DNA of 64,000 nt, from contig OY282560.1 in the NCBI GenBank assembly GCA_958295665.1, forward strand, positions 258,611,368-258,675,367. Reading direction: 5' to 3'. Every line of letters begins with the position of its first letter. The stretch's first letter is position 1. The position numbers and the translations under genes were made by a program. This DNA comes from Tipula vernalis (Eukaryota > Arthropoda > Insecta > Diptera > Tipulidae). Below are positions 1 through 11,321 of this stretch, in pieces. The notes beneath the pieces were generated by a model. It saw nothing but the letters and a program-made list of their open reading frames with translations, was not told the origin of the DNA and did no database searches.

Positions 1-1112
1 CTTGACCACTTTCTAATTTTAAACAATACGTGTAAGGGTAAGAGATTTTTTCGTAATTGACAATTGGTTATAGCGGACAAAAATGGAATATGTGATTCAA
101 TACAACAAAAATATGTTATTTAAAGCTATATTGCCTATTTAACTTTTATATTTATTTGTTAAAATTGTAATGATTGGAAATTAATTAATGCAATGTGTAA
201 TTTAAAGTGTGATTTTTATCATTCATTAAGTTCATTTGGAATAATTTTGTTTTATCATTTTAAATGCCTTGTCTTCAAACATTACGAAAATTTTCGTAAT
301 GCACAATATTTTCGTAATCGTAATGGTGAAATCATAAATTAGTATTCTTGAAGCCATTACGAAAATTACGAAGAGAGGAATAAAAAACTAAGAAGGTTTC
401 GAAAGAGATGATTAAAAATGTTAGTTTAGTTTAGTATAACTGAGAATATTAAGCGAAGCGGACGCTTTCTTTACTTAAAATTATAAATTGTTGTGAATTT
501 TTGTCAATAATGGCTTATTTATTTAATATTAAATTAAATATATTAAAAATGATTGTGTATGCTACTTTTCCATTTTAAGGGAAAATTACTTCGGTCTAAA
601 AAGACCAATGTATTGAAATCTTGTCAAAAATGGCCAAACATTTGTTTGATCCAAAATCATTTATCTCGACGTTTTGAAAGTCCTTGAGTTCGAAAAAAAA
701 AAAGAAAAAATATGTCTGTCCGTCTTTCTGGACGTCTGGATGTCTGTACCCATGATATCTCGAAAATCGCTTATCCGATTTAGAATTTTTTTTCCAAAAA
801 TCTGTTTTTATGGTACTGCGGTACATATGATTGTATGATGGTACGATTGAACGATGATATAATGTTATGTCGTGTATGATGGCATGATGGTTTGATGGTG
901 TGGTAGTACGTATGATCCTATACAATGCCAGTACATAAAAAGCCATGAAAAAAAAACTTGTAGTGGTGTTAAAGCAATAAAGATTTTTATTTTCCAATGG
1001 AACGTAAACACAATCATATGGGATTTTGTGTTGCCTTTATTTTCAATTTAAATGAAAATTTTTATTGATAAATAGAAATAATTTTAAATTAAATACAATC
1101 TGTTTCGTCGGT

Positions 1113-3023
1113 AAGTGACCCCTTGTGTGTTGGTGATAGCTTTTCACATTTTTCATCATATCTCCCAAGGTATGGGCTCGATTTTAATTCTGTTTGCGGT
1201 TTTTTAAAGCTTATGAGTCACTTTATTGGTTAATTTGCACACTAAGCCAGGTTTTTGTAAAGAATGTAACAAATTATGGGAAAATCACATTTTTTTACTT
1301 AAACGATTTTTTTATTTAAAAAAACCTCTACTTTTTAAAAAAAATGAACTGTAATTCGAAAAAATGTCCCATGACATGGTTATTTTATTTATAATTATTA
1401 AAACATTATTACTACCTAACTCAAAAAATATTCGAACACTAATTTGTCGAAAAAATGGCGTTTGTAGCCGTTTAGGTATAGTGATGTTATCTAACCAAAT
1501 CTTTTAAATGATCGAAAACTCAAATTGGTAAGTAATAATAAATAGTTCAGTTGTTCGCTAACCGATCGTGTGACAATATGTACTCTCAGTGTTCTGTGTT
1601 TTAACAATTTTAAGTTTGTGTGATAATTAAAAGGACAGTTTGTGTTAAGTAAACGCTCACACATTTGCGTGATCTACCACCTTCTCATGTAGCCGATATG
1701 CATTTTGTAAACCTGTTTTGTAATGGAAATGCACGCGTTGCTGTCGAAAAATACAGGCGTCGATATCCAACAGGCCAGTACTTGGGTATATGACATTCAT
1801 TGCAATAAATCGACGTTTTTCCGAACAAGGATTATTCCAACAACAACACGATTCCAGCGTGAATATTAACATACACGTTGGAAGAGGATTTATTACGATT
1901 AATACGCGCTGACCCTACGGCAAGTATCAGCTGCCTGTCTATTAGATTAGGCATATCGAGGTCAAGAAGGCCTTAATCCTTATCACTTCCGTCGTGCTCA
2001 ACATCTAGGAGATGTTGACCATCGTGCCAGATCAGTTTTATGTAACTGGATAATTTCACAGCAAAGAAGTGTTGTCAATTTTATAAGGAGAATATTGTGG
2101 ACATATAAAGCTACTTTCACCAGGGTGGGTATAACAAATTATAGAAACCTCCATGTTTGCGCCGTCGAAAACCCAAACGTCGTAAGGGAGACAGCTTTCC
2201 AGGGCCAATTTGCTATAAATGTATGGGTGGGAATGATCCACGATTAACTTATCGGACCTTACGTGGTAATAAACAAGCTTGATCAACACGTACGAGTATT
2301 ATTAGAATTTTTAGGAGTCACGTTGTCATGGAAAAGTGCCATTGTTGAGGAGAAGGCGAATGCAGCTGCAATTAGATGGAGCTCCAGCACATTTTGCAAA
2401 GATAATACGTGATAATTTAAATGAAAATTATCCACGGTGATCTTACGCCCCTAGATTTTTATTTCTAACAACAAGAATTTTCGCTTAACAATTGCGTTGG
2501 ACAACAACTAGTGTGATCAGGAGAGCCCTTGTTTGTTTACAAGAGAGTGGAGAGCATTTCGAAAATGTCATTTAATTAAAAATGTTTAATAATTTGTAAT
2601 AAAAATTTTTTTTTATTGATTATTAATAAAATAGTATTATTTTATTTCTTTGACTTTAATTTAACAGTACATCTTTTTTGTTTAATTTCCCTACTTTCTC
2701 TAGGTGATTTTTGCGCGGTATTTTTAAGAGTTAGCTAGTAACAAAGTTTTGTCAATTTGTAGATATTATGCTGTAGATTAATAATAATAATTCAAATAAA
2801 TAACTTAATGGGACATTTTCACGGTTTACAGTTCAGTTTTTTAAAAAGTAGAGGTTTTCTTTACTAAAAAAAATGTTATTTTCCCGTAATTTTTTACATT
2901 CTTTAAAAAAACCTGGCTAAGTGCGCAAACTATCAAATAAAGTGACTCATAAATTTCTTCTTTTCAAAAACCGCATACAGAATTATAATCGAGCCCATAA
3001 CTTGAAAATGAGACACCCACTTT
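1113..3023 (+). mobile_element. Tc1/mariner-superfamily DNA transposon with ~220-bp TIRs, decayed
   Basis: The left end (1113 to about 1375) and right end (about 2805-3023) are imperfect inverted copies of each other. Shared blocks include the segment reading atgggctcgattttaattctg on the left and its complement near 2980-3000, and the aaaagtagaggtttt block near 1330 and 2850. A decayed transposase lies between them. TIRs of this length are longer than in simple mariners. No target-site duplication was assigned. Confidence 0.6.
1690..2580 (+). pseudogene. Decayed Tc1/mariner-type transposase
   Basis: Broken + strand frames translate into recognisable transposase blocks. One, near 2150-2260, reads NLHVCAVENPNVVRE, then NVWVGMIHD, a stop, and LIGPYVV. 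Another, from about 2360, reads LDGAPAHFAKIIRDNL, the block that carries the second catalytic aspartate in a large insect Tc1/mariner group. Several stops and frame changes separate the blocks, so no full protein can be made. The assignment rests on these blocks and on the flanking inverted repeats. Confidence 0.6.
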
Positions 3024-3101
3024 AAAGGATTTTTTGCGATAATTTTACTTAAATATTCCGAATTTTCCAGCCGGGCACTTGACGACCAAACACATTATAT
3101 C

Positions 3102-3433
3102 TTGCAGCTTGTACAGAATTTTAATTGAAATTAATAAAATTTTAATTAACAATTTTGCATTTTAGTAAATTTATTTTTAGGGAAATCGTTAGGATTCGTG
3201 TTTTTTTCTAAATTTCTTTTCGTAGATTACTAGATTAGTTTTATTATAAATCATGGCTGTTTATGTAGTAGCATTGGTAAAGTAATAAAACTAATCTAGT
3301 AATCTACGAAATGAAATTTTTAAAAAAAGCACGGAGCCTGACGATATTTGAGAATAAAAATAAGTTTACTAAAACGCAAAATTGTGAATTAAAATTTTAT
3401 TAATTTTAATTAAAATTGTGGACAAGCTGCAAT
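3102..3433. mobile_element. Foldback MITE
   Basis: Two arms of about 140 bp (3102-3245 and 3285-3433) are nearly complementary, including the block ctagattagttttatta on the left and taataaaactaatctag on the right. A roughly 45-bp loop separates them. There is no coding capacity. Confidence 0.65.
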
Positions 3434-4624
3434 TCGATATATTTAATTTAAAATTATTTATATTTATCAATAAAAATGTTCATTTAAATTGAAAATAAAA
3501 ACACAAAATAATTCCCATATGATTCTGTTTACGTTTCATAGGAAAATAAAAATCTTTATTCCCCTCTTTATATTGGGGATTTAACTTTTGTAGACTGATG
3601 TCACGGCTATTTATGTAGTGGCATTGTCCTATGATTCTATGACGATATGATTTTAGATCGTATTGTCGTACGATACTATTTTGTTATGATGGTATGATTG
3701 TATGACTTTACGTACCATTAGTATGGCCGCCTGTGACGGTATATCAATCCAATTCCAATTACAACACGCGATATTTAAAAATACATCCCAAATTGTCCAT
3801 TAGTATTACCTACAATTACCCTTATTTTTAAGAAAATAATAAACATACCACGAGCAAATAGGTACCCTTTTTTTGTGGTAATAAAATAATAAATATTTAT
3901 CGAAATGTAAATACATATTATTTTTAACCATCAACAGAAATTATTGAGTTTTATGAACGTCTTTGTATGAATATAATTAAACCAAAAATCTAAATGATTT
4001 CATTACGAAATGCAATAAGAAACACAAAAACCATCCGAAAATTTTAGTAACGTTACGTTGCGAAAATTTTCGTAATCCGGATTTCAAGAATACCATTTTA
4101 GTAACTTACATTTTCATCTTCTCTCTCGAAATTTTATTATTTCTTTTTGCCTCTCTTCGTTATATTCGTAATGGTTTCAAGAATACTAAATTATGATTTC
4201 ACCATTACTATTACGAAAATAGCATTGCGAAAATTTTCGGTTACGAAAATTTTCGTAATGTTTCAAGAATAGCACCCCTGATGAATATAGTATAATACTC
4301 GTGTAAACAGGCAATTGTCATTTCGTGTGCACGTGCGCACTATCGTACCTTTAAACCAAACACAAAATTATTCTACACAACGTAAGTCAAATTATTTTTG
4401 GATAAATTAGAGTGGGGAAAAGTTATCTATTTACGTACATTTTAGAATAAACAGTTATCTAATATTTATGAAAATACTCTTTATGTATTTTTCGGTCAAT
4501 TTTGTAATTGTAACAAAATAAAACAATTGTGCTAAATGTTTATTTTTTTACATAAAAGAAAAACATAACCGGAAGTGTTAAATGTTTTTAATGGTAGAAA
4601 ATAAACCGAAGCCAAGCGTAATAT

Positions 4625-5041
4625 TACTACGTTTCCATGATGGAGTTAACCGGGATTAACGTGGATTATCTTATCATGGAAACATGTCGAGTTTAGGATC
4701 TTCGTTAAGGTTCTTAATCCAATTAAACTCAACGAAAGTAGTAGGGTTAGAAGGGATTCTATCTGTCAAAAGCGAAAAAAACAATTATACCAATTCAAAA
4801 TGGAATTGCGAGTATTCTTTTCTCTCCATAATACTTTATAAATCATAAAAATCACAATAAATGTTAAATTGACAAATTTCCACCATACAAATAAAATTTC
4901 CAAAAGTGACTTTAAATTGTTGTGAAATGTCAAATTACACTAGAATTTATAATTGCATGGAAACAATATGGATTAGCGCGGCCATGTTATTAACTCAACG
5001 AAACTCTTAAACCGGGTTAACTCTGTCATGGAAACGTAGTA
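4625..5041. mobile_element. MITE with TACTACGTTTCCATGA termini
   Basis: The left end begins TACTACGTTTCCATGATGG and the right end is its inverted counterpart, finishing in GGAAACGTAGTA. Further inverted matches (gagttaacc and its complement) lie just inside. The 417-bp element has no ORF. It sits about 530 bp upstream of the mod(mdg4) start codon, so it may lie in the promoter or 5' UTR intron of that gene. Confidence 0.6.
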
Positions 5042-5573
5042 TATGAGAAGTGAGAGAGATATACGAATACGAAACGAATACGATACATCTTTATACATAA
5101 TGTTATTCCAGATCAAGCTTTCAAAGTGTTTAGACGTGTTTATGTTGTTAATACATGCATATTTTGAAATAGTTTTGTAGTAATCTTATCTTATTAGTAT
5201 TTTATTTAATAGTTAATACCAAGTTTTAATTAAATACCTATAAGGTAAGAAAATAAAGTCTAAATAATCTTAAATGTTTCGTTTGCAAATTTTTCGAATG
5301 TTTTAAAATTGATTTTTATGGCAGCCATTACTTGTTTGGCTACTATAATTTTTTTGCTGTTGCTATGTTATCGAAAATGGCGTAACCCATTTCGAAAATT
5401 AAAAAATTTCCCTAAACCATAATTTTTTTTTTTTTATAAATTTTGTTGTCTGTTTGATTTAAAATTTGTTTTTATTTAACATGTAGTTTTGTTACATTTG
5501 TTAATATATAATTATAATAAATATAACAAGTTAAATTGATTTTTTTTATTTAGATTAAATAGCGTCGTCCAAA
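5042..5573 (+). other. 5' flank / 5' UTR intron of mod(mdg4)
   Basis: This stretch is AT-rich and non-coding. A polypyrimidine run ends in a good acceptor (tttttttatttag, AG at 5552-5553) 20 bases before the ATG. The 5' UTR is therefore probably spliced, with its first exon further upstream. I could not place that exon or a promoter. Confidence 0.4.
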
Positions 5574-6580
5574 ATGGCGGACGATGAACAGTTTTCTTTA
5601 TGTTGGAATAATTTTAATACAAATCTATCGGCGGGATTCCACGAGTCATTATGCAGAGGAGATTTAGTAGATGTAACATTAGCTGCTGAAGGCCAATTAG
5701 TTAAGGCACATAGATTAGTATTATCAGTATGTTCACCATATTTTCGAAAAATGTTTACGCAGATGCCTTCCAATCAACATGCATTTGGTAAGTTTAAATA
5801 AATTTGAACATGTTAAAAATACTAATTAATTTTATTTTTAGTATTTTTAAAAGACGTAAGCCACTCAGCTCTAAAGGATTTAATTCAGTTCATGTACTGT
5901 GGAGAAGTAAACGTAAAACATGATGCCCTTCCCGCCTTTATAAGTACCGCTGAAGCTTTACAAATTAAAGGGCTTACAGAAACTGTAATTAAATCGTTAT
6001 TTATATAAAAAGATTAAGATAATAATTCTTTAATTTTGTTAGGCTGAAACACCTGCCAATCCTGCAACATCTCCTGCTAAAGCTAATACACCAGCCCCTT
6101 CAGCAAGTAATATTACATCACCAAGATCACGCAATCAACGCAATATATCTAGAACATCGTACAAATTAGAATCTGAAGATAGTAATGATGAGCGACCACC
6201 GGTCGTTCAAAAGCGCGCAGCACAAAGAAGTATAACCCCGCAGTCAACTCCATTAGTTAAAAGAATAAAAACTGTGGATCCATTGGAAGCATCTGAACCA
6301 ATACAACAAGAAACCGTCACACCTGATAAATCAGGCGAACCAGAATTTATAGACTTGCCAATTGAATCGTTACCAACAAAAGCTGAACCTGATTACGGCG
6401 ATGACAGTGCTGAAGTTGAAGCGGCTGAGCAAGAGGCAACTTATGTAGAAGATGATACTTACGGTGAAATGAAATATGATGAATCTTACTTTACGGAAAA
6501 TGATGAATCAGGGCAAAAAGCTAGCGTGTCAGGATTTACAGAAAGTTTTGAAGGAGATCAATCAGCTACAGAAGCTCAAG
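5574..6580 (+). CDS. mod(mdg4): Modifier of mdg4, common BTB exons (partial)
   Basis: These are the constant 5' exons of the chromatin/insulator BTB protein Mod(mdg4). Three exons join in frame: 5574-5787, 5842-5984 and 6043-6580, with introns of 54 and 58 bp and GT/AG ends. Residues 1 to about 118 form the BTB/POZ dimerisation domain, beginning [20 protein letters not shown], which is almost invariant in this family. A Pro/Ser/Thr-rich linker and an acidic segment (EYIDLP-like, then [10 protein letters not shown] and DESYFTEN) follow, as in fly Mod(mdg4). Exon 3 ends in TEAQ with a donor at 6581 and leaves phase 1. In Drosophila this is exactly where alternative FLYWCH-encoding 3' exons are joined, partly by trans-splicing. 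No such exon was recognised in the window. The reading frame is intact. Confidence 0.92.
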
Positions 6581-7021
6581 GTTAGTTAATATTTAGCATA
6601 TTACGGAATTTAATATTTGATAAACTATAAATTTTTTTAAATACCGAATTGTTTCGTTGTGTAACTTGATTTTTCGCTGAATTAATTCCTTTTGCAAGAG
6701 TTGTTTGCAAAGATTTAAAATTTATTTAATTGTGAGTGTTTAAGTGAACAAAAAAGTGACTTTGTTGGCTTTATCAGATAGACGAATTTCCTTTAAGCCA
6801 TTAACTATAAAAATACAAAAAAGTGATAGTTAAAAAAAAATAGGTTGCCATTTTATGCACTGATGGATAATTTTACAGGTAGGAAAACAATGAAACAATG
6901 CATTTACAATAAAATTTATTTAATTTAGTTCATATTTGTTTGTTTTAAAAAATAAATTCATATCGCAAGTAAATATAGTTTATCAAATTTAAATTCTATG
7001 CATATAGTATATAACTATTTA
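6581..7021. other. Intronic/intergenic sequence after the mod(mdg4) common exons
   Basis: The stretch starts with the splice donor gttagt and then becomes AT-rich sequence without a recognisable exon. It ends at the 3' end of an antisense LINE. Confidence 0.4.
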
Positions 7022-9563
7022 TTATTTATAAGCTTTATTTAGTATATAACAAATACTATTAAGTTTTACATTTTTTCCCTAATTACAAATACATAATTTA
7101 AAACTTTTCTTTACAATAATCAATTAAACTCCTCTTAAATACTTTTAAACTAGTTTCATTTTTTAAGTTACTTGGTAGCTTATTAAATAGTGACAAACCA
7201 TTACAAAATATCATGTTTTTGGTTTTCTCATTGTTATACTTTTTTATTCTAAAATCATATCTGTTCCTTAGCCCATAATCATGAACATCACTACCAAAAA
7301 CTAACTTATCATACAAATATTTAGGTAATATCTTTTGCTTCATCTTAAAAATGAAGATTAATATATTCATTTTTATTCTTTGTTCAACACTTAACCAATT
7401 TAGAGTTTGCAGCATCAAATTGATTGACGTATATTTATTTACTTTAAGGATACACCGCATTCCCTTATTTTGTAATTTCTGTAGTCTATTCATCATTTCT
7501 ATATTACACATAAATAAAATTGAACTACAATATTCAAAATGTGGTTTAATTATAACATTATATATATTAATTGCAGTATTCATTGAAATATTTTTACGAA
7601 TATTATAAAGAAAATGAATTTTTTTGGCTATTTTTTTACAAACGTAGTCCAAATTATTTTTAAAATCCAATTTATCATCGATAATTATACCTAAATATTT
7701 TATTTCATTAACTGTTTCAATGACTTGATTATTTATATGTATAACACTATCTTCATTACTATTGATAAACATGCATTTCGTCTTCGCTATATTTAATTTC
7801 ATTTTATTCATCTTACACCATACATCTATTTTTTCCAAATCCTTGTTGATTTTTATTGTAGCCTCCTGAACGGTTTTTTCCACTACATATAAAAGCGCAT
7901 CATCCGCAAAAAGGAAGATAGTAGACCATTCAACTGATTTGTGAATGTCATTTATGTACAACAAAAACAACACAACACCTAATATTGTTCCCTGAGGTAC
8001 TCCTATTGAAACATCTATCGGAGTGGACACTACTTCATTTATTTTTGTTCTCTGCGTTCTTCCATTTAAATATGACTGAAACCATTGAAGTTCTATATTT
8101 TCAATCCCCAACTCTCTCAGTTTTAAAAGAAGAATGCCCCTATCAATTGTTTCAAATGCTCTTTTAAAATCCAAAAAGACTGCTACCACAATTTTTTTAT
8201 CATGCACAGCTTCTTTCCAATTTGCTACCACCATATTCAATAGAGTTTCACAGCTGTGGTTACGCCGAAAACCAGATTGAAAATCATATATTATCTGGTT
8301 ATCCTCCAAAAATTGTCTGAATTGCGTATACACTGTCATTTCAAGAACTTTAGCTTCAGTTAATATCATGTTAATTGGCCGAAATTCCTCACATTTAATT
8401 GTATTAGATACTTTTTCTATAGGAACTACTGTCGATTGCTTCCATATATTTGGGAATACTCCAGTCACCAAAGAATTGTTTATAATCGATTGCAAATTTC
8501 CGCCTATTAAGTCAAAACTATCTCTAATCATATTTCTACTCACAAAGTTAATGTCTTTCTTGTTGTTCATTAACACTATAATATTTAACAATTCACCGCA
8601 GCTTATCTGTTTAAAAACAAAACGATTTTCTCGTCTTTCAATTTGATTTGTATAAGGTACATATGAAATACTCGCATTTATAGAGTTAATACTATTAACA
8701 AAATATTCATTAAAATTCTCAGCTATTGCTAATTCATCACTTGTTAAATTATTCTCAAATATTACCTCTCTAATACTACTATGAGATTTCTTCAAAACCA
8801 GAGTTTTTAAATTTTTCCACATTTGTTTTTGATCATTTGAATTCTTAATTTTGTTTTTAATATAACGTCTTTTCGCATAATCTAGTTTATTTTTATATAA
8901 ATTTCTACTTAATCTATAATTATTCCAATCATCATCAGAACCCACAGTGCACGCTATTTCATACAACCTAATTTTATTTTGTTTCTGTGTTCTTAGTTCC
9001 TCTGTATACCATGGACACATTTGATTTGTAAAAGTTGTATTCACTATAAATTGTTTAACAACATCATGCAAATTATTACTAAACTTTTCCGCCTTAAAAT
9101 TACAATCCTTATAATATATTGTCATGATATCGTTCTTACATAATGCACTACAAAATTTATTTATATCATATTTTAAAATCTTAAAATTGTTACTGTTATT
9201 GCTATTATTATTACTTAAATCACTACCATTACTTATTATTATTTCTATAGTTTCATGATCACTAATTTTAAAGTCTTTTTTAATCTCACACCTCATATTA
9301 CGCTTATCATTTACAATCACATAATCAATTATTGATCTTGATGTCTTCCAAATTCTTGTATAATCTTTGACGATCTGCTTTAGTCCACAATCTTGAATTA
9401 TTTCCTTAATGGCTTTTTTATCAGTTTCATTTGTTTTCCAATCAACATTCATATCTCCACAAATACATATTTTACTATAATTATCACCAATTTCACTCAT
9501 ATAACTATTAAGATTGTGCAAGAATTCTGCATTCTTATTTAAATATCTTGGCGCTCTGTATTT
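7022..9563 (-). mobile_element. Non-LTR retrotransposon, 5'-truncated
   Basis: This is the 3' 2.5 kb of a Jockey/CR1-like LINE in antisense orientation to mod(mdg4). The 3' boundary is set by comparison with a second copy at 11571-12530, whose sequence matches from just inside this end. The element is truncated within the endonuclease domain near 9563, as expected for target-primed reverse transcription. Confidence 0.8.
7098..9563 (-). pseudogene. LINE ORF2: endonuclease C-terminus plus reverse transcriptase
   Basis: The frame is open from about 9563 to a stop at 7098 (roughly 820 codons) but lacks the start and the N-terminal endonuclease half. It begins in the apurinic-type endonuclease with the ICGDMNVDW block, then IIDYVIVND and SDHETIEI. 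The reverse transcriptase follows, with LDFKRAFETIDRG, GVPQGTILGVVLF and the catalytic FADDALLY. The tail ends with the GLSLFNKLPSNLKN block typical of Jockey/CR1-type ORF2. No stop or frameshift is visible in what remains, so the insertion is fairly young. It sits downstream of the mod(mdg4) common exons, where variable 3' exons would be expected. Confidence 0.82.
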
Positions 9564-10360
9564 AAAAAAACTATTTTCTTAATTTACTTTTCGAAATACT
9601 TCTAATTTAAATTCAGTCAGTTAAAATGATTGTTCGTTGTCCGTTTTTGATTTTTTTTCGATAAAAGGACACGAAATATCACAAATGTGTGACACAAATT
9701 TGTTCGTAATTTTATAATAGAAAAATTTGCTTATCTTTTTCGAAAAAATACTACAAAGTTTTTCTTTCGAGCATTTTTTGTTGAAAATTTACCAGAAAGT
9801 TTTGTGTTGATAGTTTTCATGTTGGCCAATGTTAAATTACATAATTGAAATAATAATAGTGCAAGTGGTAGTGTCTTCTGTTGATTTGTGATAAATTGAA
9901 TACTGTGTTTGATATATGTATATTTCTATCAATCTTTTTTTTGTTGAAAAATTACCAAAAAATATTCTCTCGATTCAAGTTGGCCAAATTTAACATACAA
10001 AACTTATTAAATAATAGTGCAAGTGGTAGTGCCTTCTATTGGTTTGTGATAAGTTAACATGCTGTGTTAGGTATGTATGTGAAGTGTTAAGTGTTGTTAA
10101 AATGAATCAATCCAAAATGTGTAAATCCAAAATAACAATAGGTGGGTTAATTTTATATAATTTGCTTTTTTATTTTTGAGGTATGATTTAAAAGGATAAA
10201 GGACTGTTCAGTCATTTATTTAAAAATTTAATAAACAATTCTAAAACTCGTTCATACAGGAAAAACTTCCCTTATATGAGAATTAACATCATTTTAAAGG
10301 TAAAAATTCTACAAATTGTTATAAATATTCGCGATTTCTAACAAAGTAGCTGAAATTTGT
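9564..10360. repeat. AT-rich region with a diverged ~170-bp direct duplication
   Basis: Two diverged direct copies (about 9770-9910 and 9935-10065) share ttttttgttgaaaa, gttggcca, aataatagtgcaagtggtag and the following ttgtgataa block. No convincing ORF was seen. Function unknown. Confidence 0.5.
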
Positions 10361-10795
10361 GGCCTTATTCTGGTAATCCCCGGGGAATGGCGAATACATT
10401 TTTTTTACAGCAGTTATTCCCAGATACAGATTTCCAACTTTTTATTCTTCATTTTCCTAAAGTAGATTCCGTCAATTGGGGAATAAATGTACAGGGGAAA
10501 TCAATTTAGTTATATCAAAATAATTATAAAAACTCTTATTTATTATAATACTATTTTTAAAATTATTATTAATTATTAATATCAACCGTATAAACAAACA
10601 TTTTCGTTCAAAATCTATTCCCCATCAATTCTTTCATCAAATCGGTGTGGAAAAACGTCAAAACTGCTGTAATTGGGAATAGTTTTTTCCCAATAAGAAA
10701 TCTTTCCCGAAAACCAGAATACGCTTTGGGGAAAAGGGAATAATACTGCAACAAAATTTAAAATTTCTATTCCGCGGGAATTACCAGAATAGGCC
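10361..10795. mobile_element. MITE with GGCCTTATTCTGG termini
   Basis: The left end GGCCTTATTCTGGTAAT (10361) is inverted at the right end as ATTACCAGAATAGGCC (to 10795). Internal blocks (acagcagttattccca and the complement of ctgctgtaattgggaa) also pair. Non-coding. Confidence 0.6.
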
Positions 10796-10833
10796 CATTG
10801 GTGAGAACCATAAGAACAAAATTTGACTATATA

Positions 10834-11132
10834 CACCCCAATTGCCACAGTCGTGTCATTTTAAGTGACTTGACTAAAGTCGTTTCACATCGCGCCAAAA
10901 TTGGTACTGTTGAAGTCGATCAAGTAACAATTTTTTTTTTTTTTTTAAGTTATATACAAATTCTTATTTTAACCCTTCTAGTCACTCGGTAAAATTGATG
11001 CGATAGAATGTCATTTGAAGTGACAATTTGTCGTTTCAAGTAACTTCAGGCGTAAGAAACTACTTCAACAAGGAATATTGAGGGGCGTGACTAGTCATCT
11101 AAAGTGACATAACACGACCGATAATAGGGGTG
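10834..11132. mobile_element. MITE of the CACCCCAATT family
   Basis: It starts CACCCCAATTGCCACAGTCG and ends GGGGTG, flanked on both sides by TA (10832-10833 and 11133-11134). The interior contains many short tracts of the aagtgac/gtcactt type in both orientations. It belongs to the same family as the copies at 11322 and 30451. Non-coding. Confidence 0.6.
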
Positions 11133-11321
11133 TATGAGCGATATAGCACGGTATTAAAGAAAGATATTTCCGCAAATCCACGCTCTTGGTTGTCGAAGTC
11201 CACTTGAAACGACAAATGTCACTTCAAATGACATTCTTGTCACATCAATTTTACAAGTGACTAGAACGGTTAAAATGAAACGTAAAAGGTAGTTTATTTT
11301 TATTTTTTTATAAATAATTAT

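Larger units (their letters stand above)
230..4280. repeat. Nested inverted-repeat region
   Basis: About 4 kb with palindromic architecture and no host gene seen. The outer arms (about 280-400 and 4120-4275) share inverted runs of the motif attacgaaaattttcgtaat together with a common stretch containing aattatgatttcaccattac. Inside lie a DNA transposon with long terminal inverted repeats (1113-3023) and a separate foldback element (3102-3433). The interval between the inner elements and the outer arms is AT-rich with short direct repeats such as the gtatgatggtac type around 830-900 and 3650-3720. This looks like transposons inserted inside an older foldback element. Confidence 0.6.

Noticed and set aside
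7351..8646. Plus-strand ORFs inside the LINE
   Set aside because: Antisense shadows of the LINE ORF2, with no family resemblance.
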